Positions 12,658 to 23,755 of a DNA stretch of 64,000 nt are shown in pieces. Where the stretch lies: the NCBI GenBank assembly GCA_026874595.1, contig CM049313.1:63245659-63309658 (forward strand). The letters run 5' to 3'. Position 1 is the stretch's first letter. Every line of letters starts with the position of its first letter. The DNA is from Sipunculus nudus (lineage: Eukaryota > Annelida > Sipuncula > Golfingiida > Sipunculidae). A program made the position numbers and the translations under genes. The notes beneath the pieces were generated by a model that saw only the letters and a program-made list of their open reading frames with translations, was not told the DNA's origin and made no database searches.

Positions 12658-15600
12658 CGGATGGTGTATTTGTAATAGTAAGAATGATAGACAAATTTTA
12701 ACCTTTATTAGTAACATTAATAGAGTAATAGCTATGACTTTTTTTATAACTCGTGACAAAAAGCGGGTCAGGGATGGAGTGTTCGGTTGATTGACGGCTC
12801 AAGTTTTAGTGTGATTAGATCATAATAGTTGCTGCAATGATTCGGTGCATGTATGCTAATCACCAGGCATTGGCTGACGCTGATAACCAAATAAACTTTG
12901 GGACTGTTTGTAGATACATTAACTATATTGTCAGAAAGTGACCCCCCTCCACCAGGGATTTTTCAAGGCCCCCTAGTTTTCGTCCTTCCGATGTCTTTTA
13001 CTCATTTCCATGTGTTTCTAAACATATACAGATGGCAAACACCATGGAGATTAAATCTTTTAACAAACCGCGAACTAGCTTAATTTTAACTTTTTTTTCT
13101 GCAGAGATTTGTAGTAATCTGTGGACTATAACTGTCTTATCATACATCATAATAGCGTAATTTTGGCATCAAGAAGAACATTAGCTGTATTATGAAATAT
13201 CGCTTGGCCTTAAAGAAGTAACATGTGTGAATTATTAGGCCATTTCGAACCCCTAATAGAAATTTTACCGGTATATATATTATATATATATATTCCGTTG
13301 TGGAACGGTCGGCGCATATATCTCCGCCTCACTAAAAAAGGGTCTTTTCAAGTGACGTCAGCAGTTATTAGTGGTCTTTCCCGGAAATGTTAGCCAAATC
13401 AAAGTGGTTAATTTAGTTATCACCTTTTGCGCGCTTCCAGTTGGCTTATTGTTTCCCGGTTTCACCGGTCTTAATATTATTAGGCCCTGCCATATGTCTG
13501 ATGGTCAATCAGTGGGATTTCACAGATTTATACCTTCAGACCACATCATCCTTATATATAAAGTAGCATGTGTTGTTATTACCGCTTACTAGCCAAGAGC
13601 TCTTCAAAGTTGGCCTTTTCAAATCAAATGTAACACTGGCTCTTAGTCCTCTCAGTCAGCGTTTCTCCGAATTAGGTTTTCAAGGTTACACGCGACGGTC
13701 AGGACGTAAGTAGTCAGAATGTTTTATAAACGGGTAAAAATATGAGACATCCGCCGCCCCCCCCCCCCCCCCCCATGACAAATTGCAATAAATTGTTTTA
13801 TGGTTACTTTCTGTAATAAAGGACCCACTCAACAATATATCAAAAGTTTACCAAAATTGGACTCCGGGAAACTTATTTTCAAGATGGCCGCTAGGCCCCT
13901 TAGATAGACATGAATCATTTAGTATTCATCATAGAGTTGTAAGTTTGGTATCTAATACTCGGTTTTTGGGTCCAGAAATCCATTGGAACCATAAAAAATC
14001 AAGTATTTATGTAAGTGGCAAGTCCAGGAGGCCGTCCAAAATGGCCGCCAAGTTGCAATTAAAATGGCCATTAATCATTTATTTTTCATCTTTTTTTACA
14101 TTGGATTTGAACTCGAACGTCTGGAACTCGGACATGTACATGAGGTCAGGTCTCTAATTCTAAGCAAATCAAACTATAGTACGATAAGAACAAACTCTAT
14201 CGAATATACTTGAAAACATACTGCTAACATTTACATGTATATTAACATGCATATTTTTTTTTTTTGTAAAAAAAAATTAAAATTGGTTAATCATTCTACC
14301 TCTGTATCAACCCTTCTTTGCCCCTATACTACTTGTATGTTTTTATTTGTTTATTTCGCATCCCATATCCTTGGCATCTTGGTACTCTATCAAGTCCGGC
14401 GTTTACGTCTATGTGCGTCATATATGTTGTGGCCAGTAACCCTGACTTTCATCTACATAGACAACTGTATTGGGGTTTGGGAACTCTCGAGATTCAATGA
14501 ATACTGCTTTTTCTCGAGTCTTTATTTTTGGCTCCTTACATGCTTTGTTGGCAGCCCATTTTTTAAATGCTCGCAAATTCGGGGCGATTTCTACGATGAC
14601 GATATTCGCAAACATATTTTTAGTTTTGAAATTTTTCCTTAGGCATTAATTGCTTTCTTTTGCCTGACCTGAGTTCGAGATATAGGAGTTGCTTGGGAAT
14701 TCTCCATACAGATAACGTGCCATTCAGCAAAGCAGAGCTTTTGTCATCCCTGACCCTATTGATGCTCACCAAGATCTCCTCAGAAATAGACAAAAGATGA
14801 GGTTCTTCATGGTTATTAGTGCCGGAAATAACAAAGGTATCCTTGAACTCTTGTGGAATGACCTCTTTCTCTCAGATACTACAGAGAATGTTACCTGGGA
14901 TGCAAATCATAATGTCCTGGGTGGCTTACATAACCTCCTGTAGTATGCGACAGGGGTTCATGCCTATCGATGGAAGGTAACAAATGGATCTGATCCAGTT
15001 TTTTTTTCTGTGGTGACTGAGGAAAGTCCATATATGAGTTAATGAAAGTGTTGAAATTTCTCTCATTGATGATAGTCTTCTGTAAAAATTATGGATACAG
15101 TTTGTAAAGAGGAAGGATGGAGCCGAAGAAAATGTAGAGGTCTTAGTTTAGTTACAGTTGAGTGCTAGACTTTATCAACCTTCTACTTTCACTAACCTAC
15201 TTTTTCCTTCAATTTGCTGCTTGGCCCTGACTCTTCAGTTCCTAAAAATAGTTCTTTGTAGATGTAAAAGACATTCTGGAAGGCTATGAAGGCCTTTGTT
15301 CATCCTCAACAAGGTATTCTGGGTTGACTCTTTTGGGAACCGAATGTTGACTCCTTCTCCTTAACCAAAATGCTGAACTAGGTCCTGTTTTGTTTACCAG
15401 CTTCTGACAGATTTCAGTGGGAGGTCAACATGTTCTCCAGGCTAGTGGCAAAGTAGCAAAGTGGTAAAGAGGAATTTCTGTTTCAAATCATCAATATTGA
15501 ATGTTCTGTAGGACATGATTGTTTCGAGCTGGACGGTGTAATGTGCGTTGTACGGATCTATATGACCAAGTGGTAGGGTATCTATAAATTCAGCCGCATG

Positions 15601-18600
15601 CATGGCCCTGGTGATCCTAGGGTCTTGTTCATCGCATCCTCGGCTGTGGACTTAGTAGATAAAGTGGCACTGTTTGGATGGTAGATGCTTCCAATTTATT
15701 TTGTATTTGTCTGATTATCTGAAGAAGTGTTTAATATAGTTAGGTTGTTCTCTACAGAGATGATTAGATGATTAAAATATACTCTTGCCATAGGGTCCAG
15801 GCACTGAATTCTGTATTCGGTACCGACCCTTGTTTCCAAAGGGATTGCTTTCAAGATCTCCATGGAAGGATGCTGGCAAGATTTGGAGATCGGGCTCTCT
15901 TGCGTGGCAAGAGAGGTTTGGAGGTAGCAGTGTTTAATTAGCTGCTCATTGGTTGGGGGTTGTGGACGGAAGGTCGTTAGAAATGTTGGTTTATAGGTAA
16001 ATTATTCCGCGTGAATCGTCATCACTAGGTACGCATCCTTAGCTTTAAATCCAATAAATCTTTGAATTAACAATTATATTATGCTATAGTATTGAAAAAA
16101 AAGTGGCATGGATGTCACAATTTCGAGGATAATTAGTTGTTTCTATTACTGGCAAGCATTTTTATTGTTCCTGTTAGTCTTTCAACTATGGTTCATAGCT
16201 GCTGCTTTACAAATAATAGCACCAAGGTTTGTATCTCAAGATTTTTACAGCTTATATGAAGTTTGTGTACCTCAGACACAAAATCTAACATAAACAGAAT
16301 ATAGCTCGACTAATATTCAAGGTAATAAAATAGTGGTTAGTATATTACTAAACCTGCTAGATTACATATTTGAATTAACTGCTGTCTAATAAACGGTATA
16401 GCTCTAGAGGGTCATACGAGTCAAATTACCAAATAATTATTATTGTTATTCTCACTATTACTGTCATTACCATATGACTTGAATGGTTTTAAACACCTGG
16501 GACTTTCATTCATGCATGCAATCGATTAATCAGTCTTAGCTATTCAATATCAAATCTCCAAAATTTATACATATTATGTCATGATATTCAATTATTATTC
16601 TATTCTTAACACTATAGTCATCATAGTAGCATGTACATGCTACTGTTTTTTAAATTCTCTGGCAGGCTCTGAATAAAATGAAACTTGTTGAAAAAGACAA
16701 AAAATATGATTATACAAGAGTTAGCACTTCCATAAGTAAAATATTTGAAAAAAAATCCAAATTTGAGACTTGATCTGCTTCGTAACAATAAGAAATAAAC
16801 TAAAAGTTTACATCACTGCAATGTAAGGAGTAAACATTTTAATATTTTTTTAAGAAACTGCTGTCAAATTGTAAATACATGTAAACACACATAAACTGAC
16901 ATCTATAACAAAACAAAATGTAGCCTTAATTAATTGTCATGGTCGCCAGCGCCACCTGGTGGTCACAGTCGTATTGCAAACAATAGCTTGCCAAAGTGGC
17001 CCATGTCTGTGCATTCGGACGTCTCAGAGGTGAGTGAGAGACAAACACACAACCTCACGGGCAGGACGATCAGACTATGTACAGTGCAAATTCACGGTTA
17101 CAAATTCCGTGAAACCACCGTCCCATGTACTAAATTATCTACATTTTTTATCCATTACAAGTTTATTAGTGTGCAAAACTAAATTTTCATTTGCAATAAA
17201 CAAAACAAGTTAATATTATGGACATCTTAAATGAAAAAAGTGGCCTATATTACACCAAACAAGAGAAAAATGAAATTTTATACATTATGACCTTGACTAC
17301 CTTTACAATCACCTTCAGGTTCAAATTTCGCGCTGGTAGCCATCGACATCTTCTTTAACTCCTATCACTGGTCAGATCCCACATGGACACCTGGTATTAA
17401 CACGCGATGTATTAATTGTAATGGACTCTTCCGAGTTTGGCTGGCCAACTATTCCTGAGAGTCTTGAGGTTAACAACATTATTAACAATCTAATAGTAAT
17501 ATGCCAGTATTAGCCGGTTCCATGTACTGGACATCTTGGATCCAATTCGATATTCTAGAATACCTGAATACTTAGGGATTTACTACTGGTCTTAATTCCT
17601 CAATTTTAGACACTTAGCATGGCAGCAAACACCAAACTGTCGTCAACGCATAGCAACCATTTTTTTCACATAAAGAGTGACATCGTATTATGCAAATGAG
17701 AGGAAACCTTCAGGTCCTCAAAGAGCCTTGTGACGCACCACTACGGAAATATCAGGAATTCGCCATACTATACAGATTTTACAGGCCATCAGTGATAAGA
17801 GTTTTCACTGAGAAACATCTATCTCTACATGAAATCACGTTTCATTGTACGCAGTTATTAGCAAACATAAATATAAGCCCTGACAGGGCTAGAATTACCA
17901 AATCATTACAGAGAATACGAGTTTCACTGTGTCACGGACAGAGTACGCGTTTGAATCGTCACAACAGAAGGGATAGATAAAAGCACTGTATCACTAACGG
18001 AACACACCCGCCTTCTGAATTTAATCTTGCCAGTTTTCGGCCTCGTACAATTTAATAGTCACTCATACCTTAAAGGTATACATGTAAAATTACTTATAAA
18101 AATAGGTGCTCGGGTTATATCGGTGATATATTTCGTTCAATAAATTTAATGCTTCATGAATAAGTCATAGTGAAACCTAAAATTTTATTTTATTTTTTTT
18201 ATATTTGCTCATATATATTTTGCAGAAAACCTTTTCACCGAATCCATAGACCTTTGTAAAAATGTCACACTTCGCGCACAAGAAAAGAATAACTGCAGCG
18301 TCTTGCGACACACCACGGACTGGCCCTGTGAATATTTACGAGGACAGACCTTCATGCAGCCCTCAGGTAATATTCCCACAATCAAGTAATGCTTGCCATT
18401 CAGCCCTTTTGAAATAAACTGATACGGGCCTGTGAGCCATGATACAAGTCATAATAGAACACACATTCCAAGGGGTGGATCAAACTATTAACTGTATATA
18501 AGTATTTGACATCAGAAACTTATATGGTCGTGTTTTATTTGCTAAATAGTGAAGAAAACATTTTTTACTCAAAACTGGTGGTGTTTACCCTGGCGGCGAC

Positions 18601-21326
18601 AACTGGCTTGAAGCAATTTCGACAATGCAGATACCGCCTTCAAGCTCCGAGGAAAACCAGTCTCGTCTTTTATAACTCCTGCGTAAATACACGTCAGTCA
18701 ACCGTAAATGTAATATTTATTATTTTTTTCTAGCAGAATAACGTCACTTTTTGTCTAACCTCGAGGAAAAATGTCAGTTCGATAACCGGAAGAAAATGAA
18801 AAAGTACTGATAAAAATAGCTACTTTTACTTATCGGATTGTACATAAAAACCGGTATCATCTTAACAGCATGTTCAGTGCCTAACTGCACATGTCTATGG
18901 GTGTGTCCATACACAAAAGCAATGATTGAGTGTCTTCTTTTCTGTCTTATTATACAAATGTATGTAGACAACATCTGGATATACCAAAGGGCATCCCATG
19001 TAAATGTACAGGTTATCTGGACCTAAACAAAAAAACCGTCCGAGTCAACTGAAAATAAATAAAAAAGACTCACAAGTACCCTTACAGTGTTCATGTATTA
19101 CCCTAATAAAATATAAAGGTTTAAGATAAGCATCAGCTGTGATGACAGAGATTAAAGATATAATGCTCAACTATATCTGTATACAAATTCATATCAGATA
19201 AGCCGAACAGAGTTTAGACAGGACTGGATACTATACAGACAATCAATCACCCTGCATTCAGCATGACAGGACAACTTGACCTGCATAATTCTCTTAGAGA
19301 GAATACTCTTACCCCGCATCGAGATCTGTGATGTTCTATATATAACTCATTTAAATATTTTCAGAACCAGTGAAATGTCCACCTGGCTTCGCCTATACTT
19401 ACATAGATCGGAGTGCTTCTAAACAGGTGTCCTGCTACATGAAACAAGTCCAGTCTCTGACTTTGTTAAAGGCAAGGCAGGCTTGTAGAGACGTATCAGC
19501 AGACTTGCTCAGCATAGAAACACACGCCGAATCTGAGCATCTACGACAGATATTCCATAGTTCCGGTAAGTAGGCCTTTTGCCCGGTCAGAGCGATCAGG
19601 TGTTAGTACTTCAGTGGGAAGTGACCGTAAGGAGTGATTTCTCTGTATAATCTGGGCAACCATATTATTTCGCAAAAATCTCTGGGTGATTTTATGGTCC
19701 TGTATACTGCGAAGACAAACTGGTGACAATATGAGGTCAGTGCAGTATAACGTGAGATGTATTAAGGTTTTATAAACTTATCATACTATTAAAAGCTCAT
19801 CCAAAGCATAGCTTTGGAAGGCGAATTAAATCAGTAGTATGCATTCCAAGGAATGCAAGCCTCCGCCACGAGGGTGATCCATATTGTGCGACACTCCCCA
19901 ACCCGCGTGTTTGCACTGTATTCGGGTCAAATTCCCAGGTTTATTCTTGCATAAGTGACTTTAGATTTGTGAATATTCTTGGATGACAAATTCAAAATCC
20001 AGATTATGGAGCCGGATCTACATCAAAATCTAATCGGTTCTCCATTGGCCCATTCTCCAAATACCCCGATAATTTCATGAAATTTTAGTGAACAAACGAA
20101 CACAAAGACACACAGGAACGGGGATGAACGCATACCTGCCTTGCGAAGGCAGTAACACCCCCCCCCCCCCCCTTTCTTTTTAACTCATACCTTTAATCTA
20201 ATAGGCCTCAGGCCTGTAGTGTAGAAAACCCCAATGCATAGTCTCTCCAACAGACGCCAGGTGCCGCTATTGCTCTGCACCAGTACGTCGTTTTGCATGC
20301 GCGAGGAATTCCCCCCCCCCCCCCCCTCCCCCATTATCCGTAGGCAAGTCGAGCATGGATGTCGTCCTTGCACAGACCAGAAAAAGGGGATTATATTTGC
20401 TACACAAGCGACAATGATGTTTACTTATCTTTATTGGGGTCTGCCGGGTCTGTACAAGGACGACATCCATTATCGGTTCACCTCCAAATGCTCCAAACGA
20501 CACTTTCGTTTTTCAAGATTCTTGAAAAAAAACGGCGTCCAAACAGTCCTAATGGTGCAGAACAGTAGCGGCACCTGGCGTCTGTTTGGAGAGACTTCCC
20601 CAATGCATTGCCAGCAATCATCTCCGCCATATATATCTCGATTATGAAAATATGGAAAATTCCAGGGTTTTTTTTTCGAAAATAATATAGGTGTCATGTG
20701 AGTGAAAGTCATTTGTATAGAGCAACCTTCACATATACAAAAGAAAGAAGAAACGAAAGTTTTCACATTTACAGTTATATGTAATTTGATTTGTGTCTTC
20801 GATGATAATAATTAAAATGGTATTTTTTATTATGCTGCTGCTATCATATGGAATTAAAAGGTTAAACACGTATAAAATAATATCTGGAAACTGAAATTGG
20901 AATGTTATATTGAAAAATACACTGTGACACACATTCGAGATGTAGAGGAAGTGTAACATACTGTGATGGTAACGCTGTGACGTAACAAATACGTATATAA
21001 TTAATTATATGAATATCAAGAAAAATCAAGTGACCCTTTACAAAAAATTCTGTTTTTGTGAAATTCAAATAATAATTCAGTGGTATTTTTTCTCAGATGC
21101 GTATGGGTACTGGACTTCCGGGTCGGATGCCCTTTCTCAGGGTGAATGGGTCTGGACCGGCACAGGAAAGAAACTCCAGTTTAAAAACTGGGGCCCTCTC
21201 CAGCCTAACAACTTGTGGAATCTCGTCTTTCAGGATATACTCCTTCTAAGAGCTCGTACATGGCAGTGGGATGACGAATATTTCTATAAAAAATTTCCAT
21301 CGATTTGTGAAATTAAAGTATCGTAA
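12410..21326 (+). CDS. secreted C-type lectin A (four exons, QPN-type)
   Basis: Exons 12410-12479, 18226-18366, 19365-19565 and 21097-21326 join in frame, all introns phase 1, to give about 213 residues. Exon 1 encodes a signal peptide, exon 2 a short N-terminal module with three Cys and an NVT glycosylation site, exons 3-4 a long-form C-type lectin domain. CTLD landmarks: KCPPGF (C0), VSCYM (C0'), ARQAC (C1), LLSIETHAESEHL, YWTSGSD, EWVWTGTGKK, NWGPLQPNN, TWQWDDE and SICEIK (C4). The family binds sugars with Ca2+; here the EPN motif is QPN, so affinity or specificity may differ from B and D. Exon 2 is 141 nt against 201 in B and D and uses a different donor (see exon entry). Total Cys number is odd (7). 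Intron 1 is 5.7 kb. It is probably expressed, but the exon 2 change leaves some doubt. Confidence 0.75.
12590..12654. repeat. (TA)n microsatellite in lectin A intron 1
   Basis: About 65 bp of TA with one interruption. It follows a block ('ccaaacccaggacaaa', 'aactcagcat') that also precedes the (TA)n in B intron 1, so the microsatellite predates the gene duplication. Confidence 0.95.
12655..18225. other. lectin A intron 1, mostly unassigned sequence
   Basis: The 5.7-kb intron contains a short (TA)n at 13272-13293 and a poly-C run at 13757-13774. Two 'aagatggccgc/aaaatggccgcc' blocks at 13880-14050 look repeat-derived. A possible decayed protein remnant lies on the minus strand near 15.44-15.63 kb, and a CTCF-like motif is at 16949. 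The last ~300 bases share 'cactgtgtcacrgacag' and 'gaatcgtcacaac' with the corresponding introns of C and D. I see no separate functional gene. Confidence 0.5.
16949..16962 (-). promoter_or_regulatory. CTCF-like core motif
   Basis: The reverse complement reads CCACCAGGTGGCGC, a full match to CCASYAGRKGGCRS. It points toward the + strand motif at 7504, with the A promoter between them. Confidence 0.35.
18226..18366 (+). CDS. lectin A exon 2: shortened N-terminal module
   Basis: The acceptor TTTTGCAG is good. The exon reads NLFTESIDLCKNVT... with Cys spacing C-x12-C-x10-C, against C-x12-C-x6-C-x-C in B and D. The donor is TCAG|GTAATA. Reading on instead meets an in-frame TAA at 18387-18389, and the donor used in B and D is not recognisable here. 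Use of this earlier donor keeps phase 1 and joins to exon 3 in frame. Confidence 0.65.
19365..19565 (+). CDS. lectin A exon 3: first half of CTLD
   Basis: 201 nt, phase 1 at both ends, acceptor ATTTTCAG and donor GGTAAGT. It carries the C0, C0' and C1 cysteines. The conserved W of the first helix (WPEARQ in B and D) is Leu here (LLKARQ). Confidence 0.85.
19841..20153 (+). mobile_element. hairpin-ended repeat element in lectin A intron 3
   Basis: A ~313-bp repeat. Its left end is a perfect hairpin (GCATTCC-AA-GGAATGC) and its right end another (CTGCCTT-GCG-AAGGCAG). Related copies lie in intron 3 of C (same orientation, same site) and of B and D (inverted, other site). No open frame. The class is not known to me; a non-autonomous DNA element or SINE is possible. 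Confidence 0.7.
20240..20597. mobile_element. foldback/MULE-like non-autonomous element with 11-bp target duplication
   Basis: Long inverted arms: AGTCTCTCCAACAGACGCC... on the left is matched by the reverse complement of the right end, including 'aggtgccgcta' and 'tctgcacca'. A second inverted pair inside has 'ggatgtcgtccttg'. It is flanked by direct repeats CCCCAATGCAT (20229-20239 and 20598-20608). Pseudogene C has a single 'ccacaatgcat' at the same place (about 43945), the empty site. Long arms with a 9-11 bp duplication resemble Mutator-like elements. A C16 run is at 20311. Confidence 0.8.
21097..21326 (+). CDS. lectin A exon 4: second half of CTLD
   Basis: Acceptor TTTTTTCTCAG. It encodes the YWTSGSD strand, the QPN long-loop motif, WQWDDE and the terminal SICEIKVS. 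One base change makes TAA four codons before the stop used in B and D; pseudogene C shares this change. The usual C2 and C3 cysteines are absent. Confidence 0.85.
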
Positions 21327-21465
21327 AAGACCAAATAAGAGCCCCTGTCCGATTAGCGACCCTTAGCCATTTTGCGATTCCTGACAGTCTGCTTGTTGCC
21401 AACAGAAAATATCTCCTGTTATTATTAGTAGCGATCCAATACAGGACAATCCGTTTATTGACAAA

Positions 21466-21471
21466 AATAAA
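21466..21471 (+). other. polyadenylation signal AATAAA, lectin A
   Basis: First AATAAA after the stop, 140 bases downstream. Confidence 0.5.
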
Positions 21472-21519
21472 AATTAATACAAGTCAAACTGAATCCTCGG
21501 AAGTTATAGCAAGATACCA

Positions 21520-22740
21520 AGAGAATTCTTGCCTGCATAAAGATACGCAAGGCGGCTGGTACTGATGGTATCACGCTGCAACTGTTAATAACTTGCGCCG
21601 ATGAATTATCTGGTGTTCTCACTCTTACTTTTATCTGGTCCTTGCGATCGTGTACAGTGCCAGGAGTCTTTAAATGATCAGTGGTTATTCCTGTCCCGAA
21701 AAAATCTCATGTATCATGTTTGAATGACTATCATCCTGTTGCATTAAATTCTGTAATTGCCAAGAGTTTTGAGTGACTGGTGTTAAATTTTCTCAAATGC
21801 TGTATTTCAGAAACTGTTGATCTTTTCAGTTCGCCTACCGTAGTAACCGCTCAACAGATGACGCTGTATCATTCATTCTTTACCGTATTTTAAAACATCT
21901 CGACTAACGAGAATCTACCTATGCAATGGTTTTATTGATTGATTTAAGCTCAGCCTTTAACACTATCCTTCCCCATATGTTAATTAGGAAAGTATCAGAA
22001 ATGGGTCTTAATATTAATGTAATTAGATCTTAGACTTGTTAACTAATCGCCCTCAAGTGGTAAAGATTGGTAACATTATTCCGAAGAATTGGTCTTAAAC
22101 ACTGGAGCATTCCAAGGTTGTGTGCTTTCACCAAAATTGCATTCTCTATTCACCTCATCCGGGGAAATAAATAATTTATAACCGGAATGAAATTAAAACT
22201 TTAACTTCGTGGGTCTGAAAATAATCTGGAGTAAAATGTAAAGAAAACCAAGGAGATGATAATTGATTTTAGACGGAAGAAAATTGAAATATTACCCTTA
22301 TTAGTTGACGGCTCCAAGGTTGATATCGTTGAATGTTTCAAATTTTAGGAATTTTTATATCTTCTTATTTGAAGATGGCCGAAAATGTTAATTACTGCGT
22401 AAAGAAGGCACAACAACGTTTATTCTTTCTAACGAACCTGAAAGATTTCGGGCTCTGCCACCGTTTTATTTAAGTTTTATCAGGCGGTAAGTCAGGGTGT
22501 CCTGACGTTGTCCGTCAAAGTATTGGGGAGATATTACTACTGTCGAGGAAAGGAACCGTGTTTCGAGGGTAGTATAATAGAATAGCTGAGAGGATCATTG
22601 GGGTTCCTTTACCCACACTTGACTCCATATTTCAAACACGCAAAGAAAGCAAACGACATTATAGAAGACTATAGTCATCCAGCGCACTATTTTTTAAATA
22701 AAATTGAAATCGGGGTTTCGCTGAAGGTCGCTATCAGGTA
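21520..22740 (+). mobile_element. decayed CR1/L2-like LINE, reverse transcriptase and 3' region
   Basis: In-order fragments in changing frames: RKAAGTDGITLQLL (about 21545), PVPKKS and [12 protein letters not shown] (about 21690-21760), TDDAVSFIL, LIDLSSAFNTILPHML (about 21935-21990), KTKEMIIDFRRKK near 22240 and a C-terminal KKANDIIEDYSHPAHYF near 22640. This order and the DLSSAFNT and PVALNSV motifs belong to the CR1/L2/Rex1-like group, not the L1 group of the other LINE pieces here. Catalytic YADD is not found and stops are many, so it is inactive. It inserted just behind lectin A. Confidence 0.8.
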
Positions 22741-22939
22741 ATTCCAAAAGAATTCAAAGTAGTACATACGTGTCAGCCGTTCGGCAATTAAATATATCCC
22801 TTGCGGCACAATGACCTAGTTATACTTTCTTGGTCATACGTCTTTTTTTTCTAACCACAATTTTATTTTATTATTTCTTTGTTTTTTGTGTTTGTCTAAG
22901 CAAGTAAGTCAAGCCAAATACTACTGTATGTGATGATTT

Positions 22940-22990
<51 letters not shown>

Positions 22991-23231
22991 GCATTTTACT
23001 ATATCTTATCTTACCTTATCGTGTCAAGACGGAGACATGACCTTCGGGTAACAGAGACGTGACCTTTCATTCCCGGAAGGCAGGTGGTCTGATGACCATC
23101 CTGAAGGTCTATGAGGGCTTCAATAAGGGCCGTCTTAAAGAAGAAAGGCGGCCGGTCAGCCTGCGTCCGGGAATTATAAAATTCAGAGAGGTCCTGCCCA
23201 CCACTGATTCTATGTGAAATTGTCTTCGAGC
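22741..23231. other. non-coding DNA with (TA)n at 22946-22986
   Basis: A 41-bp (TA)n run is followed by a GC-richer block (23030-23230) with a 78-codon minus-strand frame of no recognisable family. Confidence 0.5.
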
Positions 23232-23618
23232 AGTTGTCCATTTGCACTTGTTGTCTAATGGAAGTTGTCTATGTGCACAACTTGTCTAAGGGCAGTTTTC
23301 TATGTGCACTTGCTATCTAATGGCGGTTGCCCTTGTGCAATTTTCGTCCAATTTAAGTTGTCTACGTGCAATAGTTGTCTAAGAGCAGATGTTTAAATGC
23401 TATCGTTGTCTAAGAGGAGCTGTCTATGTGCATAAGGTGTCTACGAGTAGTTGTCTATGTGCACAAGTGGTGTAAGAGCAGTTGTTTTTCTGCATTTGTT
23501 GTCTAACTGCAGTTGTCTATGTGCAATTGCTTTCGAATGAAAGTTGTCTATGTGCAATTGTGGTCTACGAGCAGTTGTATATATGTTCACAAGTTTTCAA
23601 AGAGCAGTTGTCTGTGTG
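23232..23618. repeat. 31-bp minisatellite, about 12 copies
   Basis: The unit is close to AGTTGTCTATGTGCAC plus TTGTTGTCTAAGAGC. Starts at 23232, 23263, 23294 and 23324 give spacings of 31, 31 and 30. Copies are diverged, with occasional extra or missing bases. An open frame over it (from 23482) is only the repeat read through. Confidence 0.85.
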
Positions 23619-23673
23619 CCCTTATTTAAATGGGCCGCCGGCCCAAAACGGGAGTAGCAATACGTCCTGTAGT

Positions 23674-23755
23674 AGAGCATCTGTTACAGGTGGTTCAGAG
23701 CACCATGGTCTGCCGGGGTGCTCTACAGAGCATCTGTTACAGGTGGTTCAGAGCA
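23674..23755. repeat. direct repeat of about 30 bp, period 52
   Basis: The stretch 'agagcatctgttacaggtgg' and its continuation to 'ttcagagcac' occurs at 23674 and again at 23726 without change. It is a recent local duplication. Confidence 0.85.

Noticed and set aside
12425-12759. Minus-strand frames with long Ile-Tyr repeats
   Set aside because: They are the (TA)n microsatellite read as codons; the same applies at 31256-31453, 49465-49653 and 61077-61259.
20185-20766. Several frames of 60-137 codons around 20.2-20.8 kb
   Set aside because: They fall in the foldback element and its poly-C run, with no domain; the two arms produce mirrored frames.
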